Below, in pieces: positions 31,067-41,720 of a stretch of DNA of 64,000 bases (within the stretch, counting starts at the first letter, position 1; each line of letters opens with the position of its first letter). The notes beneath the pieces were generated by a model, which saw only the letters and a program-made list of their open reading frames with translations, was not told the DNA's origin and did no database searches. Source of the DNA: Buddleja alternifolia (taxonomy: Eukaryota > Streptophyta > Magnoliopsida > Lamiales > Scrophulariaceae); assembly GCA_019426215.1 (NCBI GenBank), contig CM033394.1, positions 42,406,423-42,470,422 of the forward strand. The letters run 5' to 3'. The position numbers and the translations under genes were made by a program.

Positions 31067-32596
31067 ATGGCCGGAAATTTTCCAGACATGAACATTCTGG
31101 AAAATAGAGAATGGCTACATAATATCATTCAAGCCATGCAACCGGCATCACCACCACCTTTACCATCGATTCGTGGTAGCCTACCACCTCGAATACACAC
31201 TTTACCGGGATCAGTTGTGCTACCTCCTTTCCATTCATCCAACTTTCACATCCCTTCACACTTCTTTAGTATGGTCCAAAACGACCCCTTCTATGGAGAC
31301 CCAAGTGACTCGCCTCATGATCACTTAGATAATTTTGAGAATATTCTGTTGACTATGCAGTTTCATCCGAGAGACTTAGATGTTATTCGACTGTGCCTAT
31401 TTCACTTTTCCCTTAAGGACAAATGGACACACTTCTTTAGTATGGTCCAAAACGACCCCTTCTATGGAGACCCAAGTGACTCGCCTCATGATCACTTAGA
31501 TAATTTTGAGAATATTCTGTTGACTATGCAGTTTCATCCGAGAGACTTAGATGTTATTCGACTGTGCCTATTTCACTTTTCCCTTAAGGACAAATGGACT
31601 ACATGGTATAAATGTTTACCTACACAATCCATCACTACATGGGGAGAACTAGTCGAGGAGTTTTTGAATAAATTCTTCCCACCTTCGAGGATCAATGAGC
31701 TTCGAAGCAACATTAAGGGATTAGGCAGAGAAAGAATGAGCCATATATTAATAGATGCAAAGGCTCGTTACAAGGGAATGATTCAGAAGTGTTCGGATTA
31801 CAACTACTCAATGGATGAATTAGGGCATCACTTTTATGATGGGGTGAGATTGGGGATTAGACACTGACTAAATGCGGCAGCCGGGGATGACCTTTTAGGT
31901 CTTCACAATAAATCAGTATGGGAGAAAATTGAACTCTTAGCTAGAGAGTATGAGTTGTACCCCGAAGAAGATGATGAAGAGCATGCTTCACGTCCACCAA
32001 CTCCTAAAGAAGTGGCAGCTGTTAAGGAAGTCGAGGATGAACCAATGGCGGCTGATGTTAATTTTGTGGGAAATCATAATAGACCACAAAATAATTTTGG
32101 AGGGGCTGAGAATTTTTCAAGGAAACAAAATAATCCACCACAAGGACACCAAGGAACATATCAAGCACCTAGACCACTTTTTCAGCAGAATAATGTCTGT
32201 AGGCAAGTGTACTTTCAACAGCAAGGTCAAGGGCGAGCTTCTACAGTCGAAGAGAGACTCTATTCGCACATTCACAAGTCTGACGAGTCATTCAGAGAGC
32301 TCCACTTGATGGTTAAAGATTTTACCAAGGGAATGAAGGAGATGCACCATCAAATAGGTAAATTGTCAAACAATATAGCCGGGAGAGTACCTGGAGCATT
32401 GCCTAGTGATACCGAGAAGAATCCAAAGGAACAATGTTTTGCGGTGACATTGAGGAGTGGTAAAGAGTTGAAAAATGCTAGAAATTCTTCCCAGGAGACC
32501 ACGTCCGAACGTGCAGCACCTGACGTTCGAACGTCCGACAAAATTCAAGAAACAGAGGAGCTACTGCATCAGACTTTTGAAAATAAAATAAAATAA
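31067..32596 (+). pseudogene. Athila/Tat-type gag, one nonsense codon and an internal duplication
   Basis: The frame spans 510 codons from ATG at 31067 to TAA at 32596 and is broken only by a TGA at 31865-31867 (codon 267); the text continues in the same frame with LNAAAGDDLL and LAREYELYPEEDDEEH. Gag hallmarks: DNFENILLTMQFHPRDLDVI, RLCLFHFSLKDKW, SITTWGELVEEFLNKFFPP, then a Q/N-rich stretch and CFAVTLRSGKEL, which in this clade stands just before the protease. Residues 66-122 are repeated perfectly as 123-179. The usual product assembles the element's particle. No zinc knuckle is seen before the frame ends, and the terminal codons (ENKIK) read into AAATA filler, so the true C-terminus is lost. 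It could be made only as a truncated protein. Confidence 0.8.
31261..31602 (+). repeat. Perfect 171-bp tandem duplication inside gag
   Basis: Units 31261-31431 and 31432-31602 appear identical base for base. The length is a multiple of three (57 codons), so the frame is kept. It repeats the core gag block ending FHFSLKDKWT. Confidence 0.95.
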
Positions 32597-33702
32597 AACA
32601 AATTAAAATATGAATTCTTATTTACACACACAAAAAAAGAGAAAATTAATATAGATAAAATATTAAATTCTATATAGTAAACAAAAAGAAAAATAATAGT
32701 TTAATTAAAATACTAATTAATATATTATAGTTTAATATATAAAAATAGTTTCACTGATTTTAATATTAATTTAAAACATTAATTAATTAATTAATATATG
32801 ATAGTTTAATTTTTTTAAATAAAAATAAAATCAAAACAATAAAAGGGGTGAATAGTGTCATCTTCCCTAGTGCTTCACTCTTCACCATTCCACGTCGGCA
32901 ATCCCTGACGCCTCACCCCGACTAGACCACGCTCTCCGATATGTGAATCCGGACACTGGTTGAAGCCGATATGTGCAGAATTGAAAGATTCGGCGGTGAT
33001 TTGCAGAATTATATTAATAATATATTATATTTTAAAATATTATAGCCAAGCCGGCTTGAAATGAACTATACGAGCTTTCCATTAAATTTTCTCTGTTCGC
33101 TCGCGAGCTTTTTTATTTTTAATATTTATATTATTAATTATATTAATAATATATTATATTTTAAAATATTATATTCTATATTATTAATTATATTAATAAA
33201 AATAACAAAAAAAAACTCAAAATTTAAGCAGAATTGAGCCCAGGTCGAGCTCGTTTTTAGCTAATGAGCTCAAGCTCTCGAAGACAAACTCGACGAGCTC
33301 GAGTTTGAGCCTGGAAAAATCACTAGGCTCGGGTCGAGCTCTGCTCGTTTCACCCCTATGTTGGATGGGAGGGCACCGAATGTGAGGAAGTAAGGTTTTG
33401 TTTTAATTATTATTTATTAAAATTAATCAATAAAGTTAATATATTAACTTATTTACACATTAATTTTTTATTAGTTTCTGTGGGCAAGATCATCATTGAC
33501 ATTTTAGCTTTTTTTAAAATTATTTTTGTGTTTTTTTTCTTTTTTTTTAAGTCATTCTGTTTGGGGCATTTAGGTCATTTTACGTTTTCCATCTTGCCTT
33601 ACATCAGTAAATGAAATTACAGCGTGTTAGACGTAATTTATTAAATTAAGAATATTTTTTGTAATTAGGCAATATTTCAGAGGTACCCAATATAATTATC
33701 CC
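32597..33702. other. Non-coding right part of the Mutator-like element
   Basis: AT-rich filler with an ATTATATTAATAATATAT-type direct repeat near 33010 and 33140. At about 33230-33360 there is a cluster of CGAGCTC/GAGCTCG words ending CTCGTTTCACCCCTATG, which resembles one end of the hAT MITE at 43137-43485, probably a decayed insertion. The last about 110 bp are the right terminal repeat. Confidence 0.45.
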
Positions 33703-33810
33703 TTAATATAAAATCATTTCACATACATTATGCATCTTTTGAATTTCCTTTTACTAATCGATTGACTTTGATCTATATATATGGCGAGGAAAAACCTCTC
33801 GATCAATATA

Positions 33811-34287
33811 TGTTGGAATATTTGATTATTATATTAAAAAATAATATTATTAATTAAAAGACATGACTATTAGTGAATGGCCATATCTAATAGTCATCTC
33901 TTTTAGGAAGAGTGTTATTTTAAAATTGTAACTCTTTTGAATCAAGAGTTGTGTCCTTCTATGATAGGTGTCTCAAACTCTATATAAATACTCTTAATGC
34001 TACCAAACTGTGATAACAAACGTAATAAATATATACAAAACTCTCCTACATTTTCTCTTACGCCACTTTCAATGAGTTCTTGAAGGGAGACTTCCGAAAT
34101 TGATATTCGTAAGTCTCGATGGTCTTGTCGTATCCTAGAAGTGATTTTCCATAAAAACTCGGTAGCAAACGAGTAGTGGGGGCAATATCACTTTAAGGAA
34201 AGTGATTCGTACACGCTTCGAAACCATATTTAAATTATATTTTCTTCATTCGTATGTATTCCCCAATATATAGAAAAATCCCCAACA
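33811..34287 (+). repeat. Left LTR of LARD-like element
   Basis: TGTTGGAATATTTG...CCCCAACA. Contains CTATATAAATACTC (about 33980-33993), a TATA box. By eye it differs from the right LTR at roughly two dozen positions in 480 bp, about 95 percent identity. Confidence 0.9.
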
Positions 34288-37242
34288 ATCTTAAAGTGAT
34301 ATTTTATTTTTATTTTTTTTCGTTCATAAAAGTAGAGCGGTGCTAATGAAATTCGGGTTCAATTGTTACGTCTTATTGGATGAAGAAAATTGATTACGTT
34401 CCTATTTTACAAAATACTTGACCACAATCTTCGGGTGCAAAGCCATCAGAAATATATATGGAGGCATCAAAACGAAAGATAAGTTTTCTTGTTTTATTTG
34501 TATGATTGGTATGTTGAAATTCTTGATGATGTCATGATCATAGACAATGGTAAACTATTCCCTTTTACGCTGATTGTATAATAATTGATATGTGAATTGG
34601 AATATGTTATATTTTCGGATTTTGGTTTCTGAAAGTTATGCCTAGAATTTGTAAGATTGCATGTCAGAAAGATTGGATGATTCTACATGTTTTTCATGGA
34701 ATTGATGGAAACAATGTGATCGAAATTCTCTTTATTGAACGAAAGTGTAACTAGATGTAAAATATATACACTGTCAAATATATATATGCTTGGACAAAGT
34801 GAATTTTCTTTAGATAAGTCTGCATGAATGTAGATCCAATGTGGATTTATAATACTGTCTGAGAATATGCAGAAGTTGATTGTGCAATTATAATGGAAAT
34901 GGTCGGTCAAACTAGAATAAGTTGACGATGTATGGTCAAATTCAGTTGAAAATTGCATTGGCATCTCTTTGATTTGTCGCCATGATATTGACATTCAATC
35001 TTATACGTAGAACTGTATTTTTCTGATTATATACTAATGACAATGTTTTAACTTGTTTGCAATCAATGGAGAAAATTGGTTGCATTGAAAATGTTGTTCT
35101 CTAGTGCGGGCAGAATTTTATAGTTCATGCATGTAAAGTTTTATTCTTTTACCTTATACTGATAGAAAATATTATGTTATGTTGTCACTTTGAATTCTGT
35201 GAGGCATAGCATGCATGAATTATTCTATAGTGCAACAGAGAAGCATTAGTGTGTGTATATATATAGAAATGTCATAGTATATATATAAAAAAATTCTTCA
35301 AAGAGAATTCAAGCGTGAACATGTTGAACTGTCCACTTGCGTAAGAATGCCTTTTAATTTGATAGGCGCCACTAGTAAAATCAAATTAAATTTTTAAGAG
35401 AAAATATTTTGATTCATTAGTTAACATACTAGATAAGAGTTCACATAATTTTTGCGTAAGAATGCCTTTCATACACGGGTATTATGCTTGATTTGGTTAT
35501 ACAAGTGTTGTGCATATGTTGAGAAATGTATTTTAAATGAAGTCTCTACATGTAGTTACGTCATTCTGAATAATATTGAATTTGTTTATTATGATACCTT
35601 GAAGCTATGAAGGCTTGTTTTTTTTTTTATTGTTTTTTTTTACACATGTGGTTTTATTATTTTATATGGGTTCATACAAGCAAATAATTGTAAAGTATGA
35701 AAATTATGTTTTATTTAACTGTGAATTGTGAATTCATGACATGAATTTTAGAAGTCACTTGAGAAATTCATTTTAATTAATAGACTTCTTGAAAAGAGAT
35801 ATACATTTCGATATGCACTAAAAAGTGGGGTAAAGTCTATTAATGAAGTAACTGGAGTATGAGATTGTAAGAGTTGATGAATTCTGGCTACTCATGAATT
35901 TAAATGTAAGAGTGTAAAGATGTTAGTATGACACTGACTCGGCTGTTTGAGGTAAACAAACAAATGAAATCTCAAAACAATGGAATTCATGGGGACATGT
36001 TTTTATGTTTAGTGATGTTTTAAGCAAACACTTTTACGGTTTATTTGATGGTCACACACGAAATGAAATTGAATGATCAAGGGAATGATTCTCGATTCAG
36101 TAGCTTTCAACCGATCAAATTGTTTGGAAAAAGTTAGTTATGCTCAATTGAATATTGATATGGTGAGTGTAGCATGCCAGTAGTCATATAAAATTAACTC
36201 TATATGAAAGATGTAGTGATAATGTAGATTATTAAATATTTAGTCTTGAAATTGTATGCATGAGGAGTTAAGAAAATTTTGATTTTCTTTTCAAGGTAGT
36301 TACTACTGTTATGGTATTATTATCTCAAGAGATAATAAATATTGTTATAATTTAAATAGAATTGAATCATAAGTAGTTGATGATACTTGTGATGAAGTTG
36401 TACCATGATATATTATGGATATAAAGAATGTGCATTCGTGAATGTAGTTAAACTACATTATTGGCATATAATGAAAATTTACCCCAAGGTCATATATGAG
36501 GATAGATGAGATTATCCTATGAAAGTTTTATAATGAAATATGTTATGTAGGGGTGCCAAATAACTTGGAATAAGTTATGTTTCCCTAGAATAATTTTAAT
36601 ACACTTAAATGTGGGGGTAAAGGAGAAATACAACTTCAAAGTTAAGACCGGTCAAACATAATGAAGTTGTGGAGCAAAACTTGTTTAATTGCTCAAACCA
36701 TATAAAATCACCAATAGTGGGAACCTAACCTTTTCTCTAGCACTACCACTAGTTAAAAGGTTTAAAGGGTAATAACAAGCTATTGATAAGTGATTAAGTT
36801 AACTCTAGATATATTGAATATTTCTAAGAGTTGTACATAAGGAGGATGAGTTGAAAACTCTTAATGAAGTAAAATTTGATTCCTATTAAGGAATGAAAGG
36901 ACTTCACCTAAGTGAACAGGTGCCGCTTCTAGTAAAAGTTTGGAAAACTTTTATAAGTGTTCATGATACTAGGATGAAGCGCAAGGCCATGTATGTGCTT
37001 AAATTTTCGGTGAACTTCTTGAAAGTTAAAAGGTTCATGTGTGCGATATCTCCGGTTTAACTTATGGAATCTTGGTTTAAGCGACTAGCCACCATTGATT
37101 TCGTTAAACTATGATTTATTTGCACTATGTGAAAGTTTAATTCGAAAGACACTTTCATTTATGCATGTACCTTTTGAGTAAGTGAAATTCAATGTTATAT
37201 GTTAAGTGGTGGGTTCTTAATATGATAATCAAAGTGGGGGAT

Positions 37243-37721
37243 TGTTGGAATATTTGATTATTATATTAAAAAAATAATATTATTAATTAAAAGACATGTC
37301 TATTAGTGAGTGGCCATATCTAATAGTCATCTCTTTTAGGAAAAGTGTTATTTTAAAATTGTAACTCTTTTGAATCAAGAGTTGTGTCCTTCTATGATAG
37401 GTGTCTCAAACTCTATATAAATACTCTTAATGCTACCAAACTGTGATAACAAACGTAATATATATATACAAAACTCTCCTACGTTTTCTCTTACGCCACT
37501 TTCTATGACTTTTTGAAGGGAGACTTCCGAAATTGCTATTCGTAAGTCTCGATGGTCTTGTCGTATCCTAGAAGTGATTTACCATAAAAAATCCGATAGC
37601 AAACGAGTAGTGGGGGCAAATATCACTTTAAGAAAAGTGATTCGTACACGCTTCGAAATCAAGTTTAAATTATATTTTTTTTATTCGTTTGTATTCCCAA
37701 TATATGGAAAAATCCCCAACA
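37243..37721 (+). repeat. Right LTR of LARD-like element
   Basis: Same ends as the left LTR. Short indels in A runs and in the CCCCAATATA region separate the two. The frame at 37574-37756 lies in this LTR and is not a gene. Confidence 0.9.
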
Positions 37722-38463
37722 ATTATATGTCCTTGACAATTGTCATTGACAAATGATATGCATCTTTCTCCTAGCTACTCTTTTGGCTCATATATATGTG
37801 TGTGTATATATACACACACATGCATGCACAACTCTTAATTGAAGTTAGATGCTCAACAATTTTTTATAGTAAATTTAGATATTTTCATAGTTATCATTAG
37901 ATACATATATTGACACGTGACGACTTTAACATATAACCAATATCTCCAGTTCACGTACGTTTGATTTTAATAAAATTTAAGGAAATTATTGATATCGCAT
38001 CACTGTCCACTTGATGATCAGTTTGACAATAAGATTTTTAGGGGTTTGAAAAGAACACTTCCAAACCTTGTGCTTCATTCACATTCCAATCCACATATAT
38101 TTGAGCACATTTAAACACGAACAAAAGTATTTTCAATTAGAAGACCACATCTCAATTTCATGATATATGGGGACGGAGTGAGGGTTTGTTAAGTGGGAGA
38201 GATGAGCTTGAATAATTGAAGATTCTAGGTATAAATAAATATGTTTACTTCCAATTGCCCTTTTTTATTTTTATATTGGTCCCGAGCTCCAAATCCTGAT
38301 TTTGTCTCTGTTTACTAGGTGGGGGAGCGCACAAAAATAATATTCTTATTGTGTCCATATGAAAATAGACTTATGGCCGTTTGAAAGAGCGGTGTGTTTT
38401 ACTAGTCTGTTGGCCCTTGGCTCCATCATCCTATATTGTCGTACGATAATTTGTGTGAGAGAA

Positions 38464-38942
38464 AAATTGCACTTTTGTTCTTATTGAATAGGGGTTGAGC
38501 ATCTTTACTCCTGAATTTTATGGAATTTGCATATATATCTGGTTCTTTAGTTTTAAGTTATAGTATATTTGATTTATACTGTCGTTATCTGGATAAAATT
38601 GGTTATGTGAGTGGTTATAGATGGCTATTCATTTTGCTAATATGGTACTAAAAAGTCATGTAAAAGTCACATGAAGGCAAATAGAGCAAAATATTAGTCT
38701 TTATATATTTTCAACAAATGTTGAAATGCCTTCTTTGAAGTTCTTTCACATGAGTGTTCCTCATGAAATCAGTTGACTAACAAACCACATAAACTTGTTT
38801 TGGTAAATTGTATTCAAAATATAATGGCATATTGGAATAAATGTGTAATAATTTCACAATTAGGAGACTAAATGTGAAAACTCATAAAGCTTAGGACCAA
38901 GAATACTCAATCCCATATTTGATAGGACCAAAAGTGCAATTT
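38464..38942. mobile_element. Diverged TIR element, about 479 bp
   Basis: The left end AAATTGCACTTTTGTTCTTA and the reversed right end AAATTGCACTTTTGGTCCTA pair. The arms continue with GGGTTGAGCAT versus GGGATTGAGTAT and TTTACTCCTGA-like text. The family was not identified; no transposase. Confidence 0.6.
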
Positions 38943-39550
38943 GACGTGTTTAGTTTTATATTCTTTTAATAACTAGTTGACTTAAGAATAAGATTACAAC
39001 GCAGCACTAGGTTAGTTGGACTAGGTTAATCCAAAATCAATCACATCAAAGCATATCTTATTGGAAAATCAATTTACAAATGCGTGGTTTAACAATTGTC
39101 ATTGCCTAAAGTGTTCTCTAGAAAACCAGTTGACCTAATTTCAGCTTATGGATTCTAATAAGCCTTCTTAATTTTATGTATCTTTCAATCTCCTAAGAGC
39201 TATGTGGACAAGATTAAATTTCATCTAAACAACACAAATAAGCCAAAAAATAAAGAAATAAAGAATGCACACTGAAAATCAGTGGAATCTATCCAAAAAG
39301 CTATCTTATTCATGAAGATGTAATCATAATTATATACTCAGAAACATCAAATCATAAAGTACAGCTCTATATATTAGATACAACATATTCACATAGAACC
39401 AACGAAAACTATATATGTGCAAGTATTAAATATAATTCTAACCTAAGTCTTAAACTACCAAGTGGGATATACTGTCAATCTTTTTTTTTTCCAGCTGATA
39501 TGATGTTCTAATCTCCTATTAATTGGTTTAGGTTTTCAGTTTAGGTGGTT

Positions 39551-39958
39551 TCTTACTTTATTAATAACAAATTGTCTAAAGTTTGAGAAATGATCATAAA
39601 TTGGAGTTTTCCCATTTGAAATTTTCAAGTGGGTTATTGGTCTGTTTTATTTTATTTATATATGTTGGAGTAAGGACAATTTTAGCTTTACGTGGGAAAC
39701 ACAAAAACAATATAAATTTAGTTCAATAATGACTAACAATTTGGTTGGTATCCGTATTTTATTTATAAATATTATCTACCTTTATCTATGTTTGCTTATT
39801 TTTCAGAAAAAAAGTTTTTATTTTTAATATGAGTGAAAGAATAATATTATTTTGAATATCGTGCATCATAACATATTTTATACTTTTCGTATGTAGTCTT
39901 TTTCATTAAGAAAACCTTTAAAATAATATATACCGTGCATAACACGGAGACACGCTAG
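39551..39958 (+). mobile_element. Helitron-like element, about 408 bp
   Basis: The 3' end shows a hairpin CCGTG-CATAA-CACGG (39933-39946) followed about 9 bp later by CTAG (39955-39958) and T. A possible 5' end, TCTTACTTTATTAATAAC at 39551, resembles Helitron 5' ends but is preceded by T rather than A, so the left limit is tentative. Confidence 0.5.
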
Positions 39959-40428
39959 TTTATAAATATTTAATAGTACAAAATTTTATAAAGAAATGAT
40001 GTCTGCTTTAAAACTATGTGAGGATTATGTAAGTAATTATCTTTTTGAATTTATCTTATTTAAACTAATTGTAACCCTGTGTTGAGGCACAAATTTTTAA
40101 TTATGTAGAGAAAAATAATTAAATAAATATACATATTTTCAAAATAAAAGATTTAATTAAATTTTGATGGTTATCATCGAAAAATTTCTTATCATCATAT
40201 TAATTAATTTAACGTAAAGAAATAGTAGTACTTGATTAAATTTAATAAAATAGAATGATGGATAACACACTAACAAACAAGACATATAGAGAGAAGTTAA
40301 TTTTTTATTTGAATTTAAATCATACGACACCACCCAAACGTTTGTTGAGAATTTTAAAAAAATAATACAAAATTAAATCAAAATTACAAAAATAATACAC
40401 AAAATATTGGTCATCAAATAATAGCACA

Positions 40429-40610
40429 TTCCGCGCCACGTTAGCGCGGAATCTACCCGATTCCGCGCCACGTCAGCGCGAAAATGGAATTTTTTATTTT
40501 ATTTTTAAATTAAAAGGCATTCCGCGCCACGTCAGCACGGAATAACCAATTTTTATTTTGTTTTAATAAATTTGGCCCATTCCGCGCTGACTTAGCGTGG
40601 AATGGCCAAT
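40429..40610. repeat. Clustered GC-rich hairpins in an AT-rich arm
   Basis: ATTCCGCGCCACGT-AGCGCGGAAT-type palindromes occur at about 40429, 40460, 40517 and 40578 and are mirrored at about 42855-43000 in the other arm. Each can form a hairpin on its own. They stand out sharply from the surrounding AT-rich text. Confidence 0.85.
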
Positions 40611-40729
40611 ATTTAATTTTTTTTTTTATTTATCTTTTGTTTTTTTCCTTATTTCTCGCTCATTTTTCTCCTTTTTTCGTGCATTTTTGAGTTTTGACTT
40701 GAATATATAAATTGTAAACTTTCATATAA

Positions 40730-41720
40730 ATTTTGTAACCACACAAGAATGGACTCATTCCAATACCCGAGTGAAGAAATATAACAAGTAAAAAATGACA
40801 CATTAGAGTAATTTTTTAAAGAAAATAATAACGTTGTCTATGTTTCCGGCTCATTTTTCTCCCTTTTTCGTTCAATTTTGAGTTTTGACTTGAACACATA
40901 AATTGTAGATTTTCATATAAACTTTGTAACCACATAAGAATAGACTCATTTCGATACCTTAATGAAAGAATATGACAAGTAAAAAAAGACACACATATAC
41001 GGATTTTTCAGAAAAAAATATTTTGTTGTCGACTTCGGAATGATTTTTCGACCTTTTTTGTACATTTTCAGGCTTCGACTTCAACACAAAAAATATAGAT
41101 TGACTCACAAAGTTTGTAACGGTATGAGAATTGATTCATTTCAATATCCGAGTGAAAAAATACAACATATTAAAAAGGAACGGATTTTTTTGAAAAAAAT
41201 ATTTTTCGTCATCTTCGGGATGATTTTTCGACCTTTTTTGTACATTTTCAGGCTTCGACTTCAACACAAAAAATGTAGATTGACTCACAAAGTTTGTGAC
41301 GGTGTAAGAATTGATTCATCTCGATATCCGGATGAAAAAATACAATATATTAAAACGGAATGGATTTTTTCAAAAAAAATATGTTTCATCATCTTCGGGA
41401 TGGTTTTTCGACATTTTTTGTACATTTTCAGGCTTCGACTTCAACACTAAAAATATAGATTGACTCACAAAGTTTGTAACGGTATAAGAATTGATTCATT
41501 TCGATATCCGGGTGAAAATATACAATATGTTAAAAAAGACATATATATACGAATTTTTTGGAAAAAAAATAATTTTTCGTCATTTTCGGGATAATTTTTC
41601 TACAGTTTCTGTGCATTTTCGAGCTTCAACTTCAACACAAAAAATGTAGATTGACTCACAAAGTTTGTAACGGTGTAAAAATTGATTCATTTCGATATCC
41701 GGATGAAAAAATACAACATG
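40730..41720. repeat. Tandem array, about 180-190-bp units, left arm of foldback
   Basis: GACTCACAAAGTTTGT or its variants mark units near 41102, 41282, 41462 and 41653, with two more diverged units beginning near 40733 and 40923. Each unit contains TTTTTCGAC, TTGTACATTTTCAGGCTTCG and TTGATTCATTTCGATATCCG. The right arm carries the same array inverted (41760-42760). Because the period is 180 bp, open frames repeat every 60 codons (for example 41040-41450). Confidence 0.9.

Larger units (their letters stand above)
29560..32596 (+). mobile_element. Athila/Tat-type Ty3/gypsy fragment: 5' LTR part, PBS and gag
   Basis: The order LTR-like sequence with TATA box (29948), LTR end near 30842, primer-binding site (30848-30866) and gag from 31067 fits the 5' half of an Athila/Tat element. 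Everything downstream of gag (protease, RT, integrase, 3' LTR) is missing; the sequence changes abruptly at about 32580-32600 into AAATAAAATAAAATAAAAC text. The left limit of the LTR could not be fixed. Confidence 0.7.
29273..33702. mobile_element. Mutator-like TIR element (4.4 kb) carrying a gypsy fragment
   Basis: The left end GGGGTAATTACACTGGGTAC and the reversed right end GGGATAATTATATTGGGTAC pair. The arms continue about 75 bp to TAAATTACGTCTAACA on both sides and share ATTGCCTAATTA. The flanks are TTAATAGAAA (29263-29272) and TTAATATAAA (33703-33712), a 10-bp duplication with one mismatch, within the 8-11 bp range of Mutator-like elements. There is no transposase; the interior is mostly the 5' half of a Ty3/gypsy element (to about 32596) followed by AT-rich filler. 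Confidence 0.7.
33811..37721 (+). mobile_element. Non-autonomous LTR retrotransposon without coding capacity (LARD-like)
   Basis: Two direct LTRs (33811-34287 and 37243-37721), both TGTTGG...CCAACA, flank 2955 bp of sequence with no frame longer than about 100 codons and no retroelement motif. A purine tract AAAGTGGGGGAT (37231-37242) precedes the right LTR, as a polypurine tract should. The expected TGGTATCAGAGC-type primer-binding site is not seen after the left LTR (ATCTTAAAGTGATATTTT instead). The flanks (GATCAATATA and ATTATATGTC) give no exact 5-bp duplication. It depends on another element's enzymes. Confidence 0.85.
37722..40346. other. No gene; contains one TIR element and one Helitron-like element
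   Basis: AT-rich spacer. Apart from the two small elements listed separately (38464-38942 and 39551-39958), nothing was recognised. A TATATGTGTGTGTATATA-type repeat lies near 37790-37820. Confidence 0.4.

Noticed and set aside
34683..34994. 103-codon minus-strand frame in the LARD-like element
   Set aside because: No motif, AT-rich composition, and the only frame of that size in 3 kb; taken as chance.
41040..41450. 136-codon frame with a repeated 60-residue block
   Set aside because: It lies in the tandem units of the foldback arm, and the mirrored arm gives different frames; the repeat period alone explains it.
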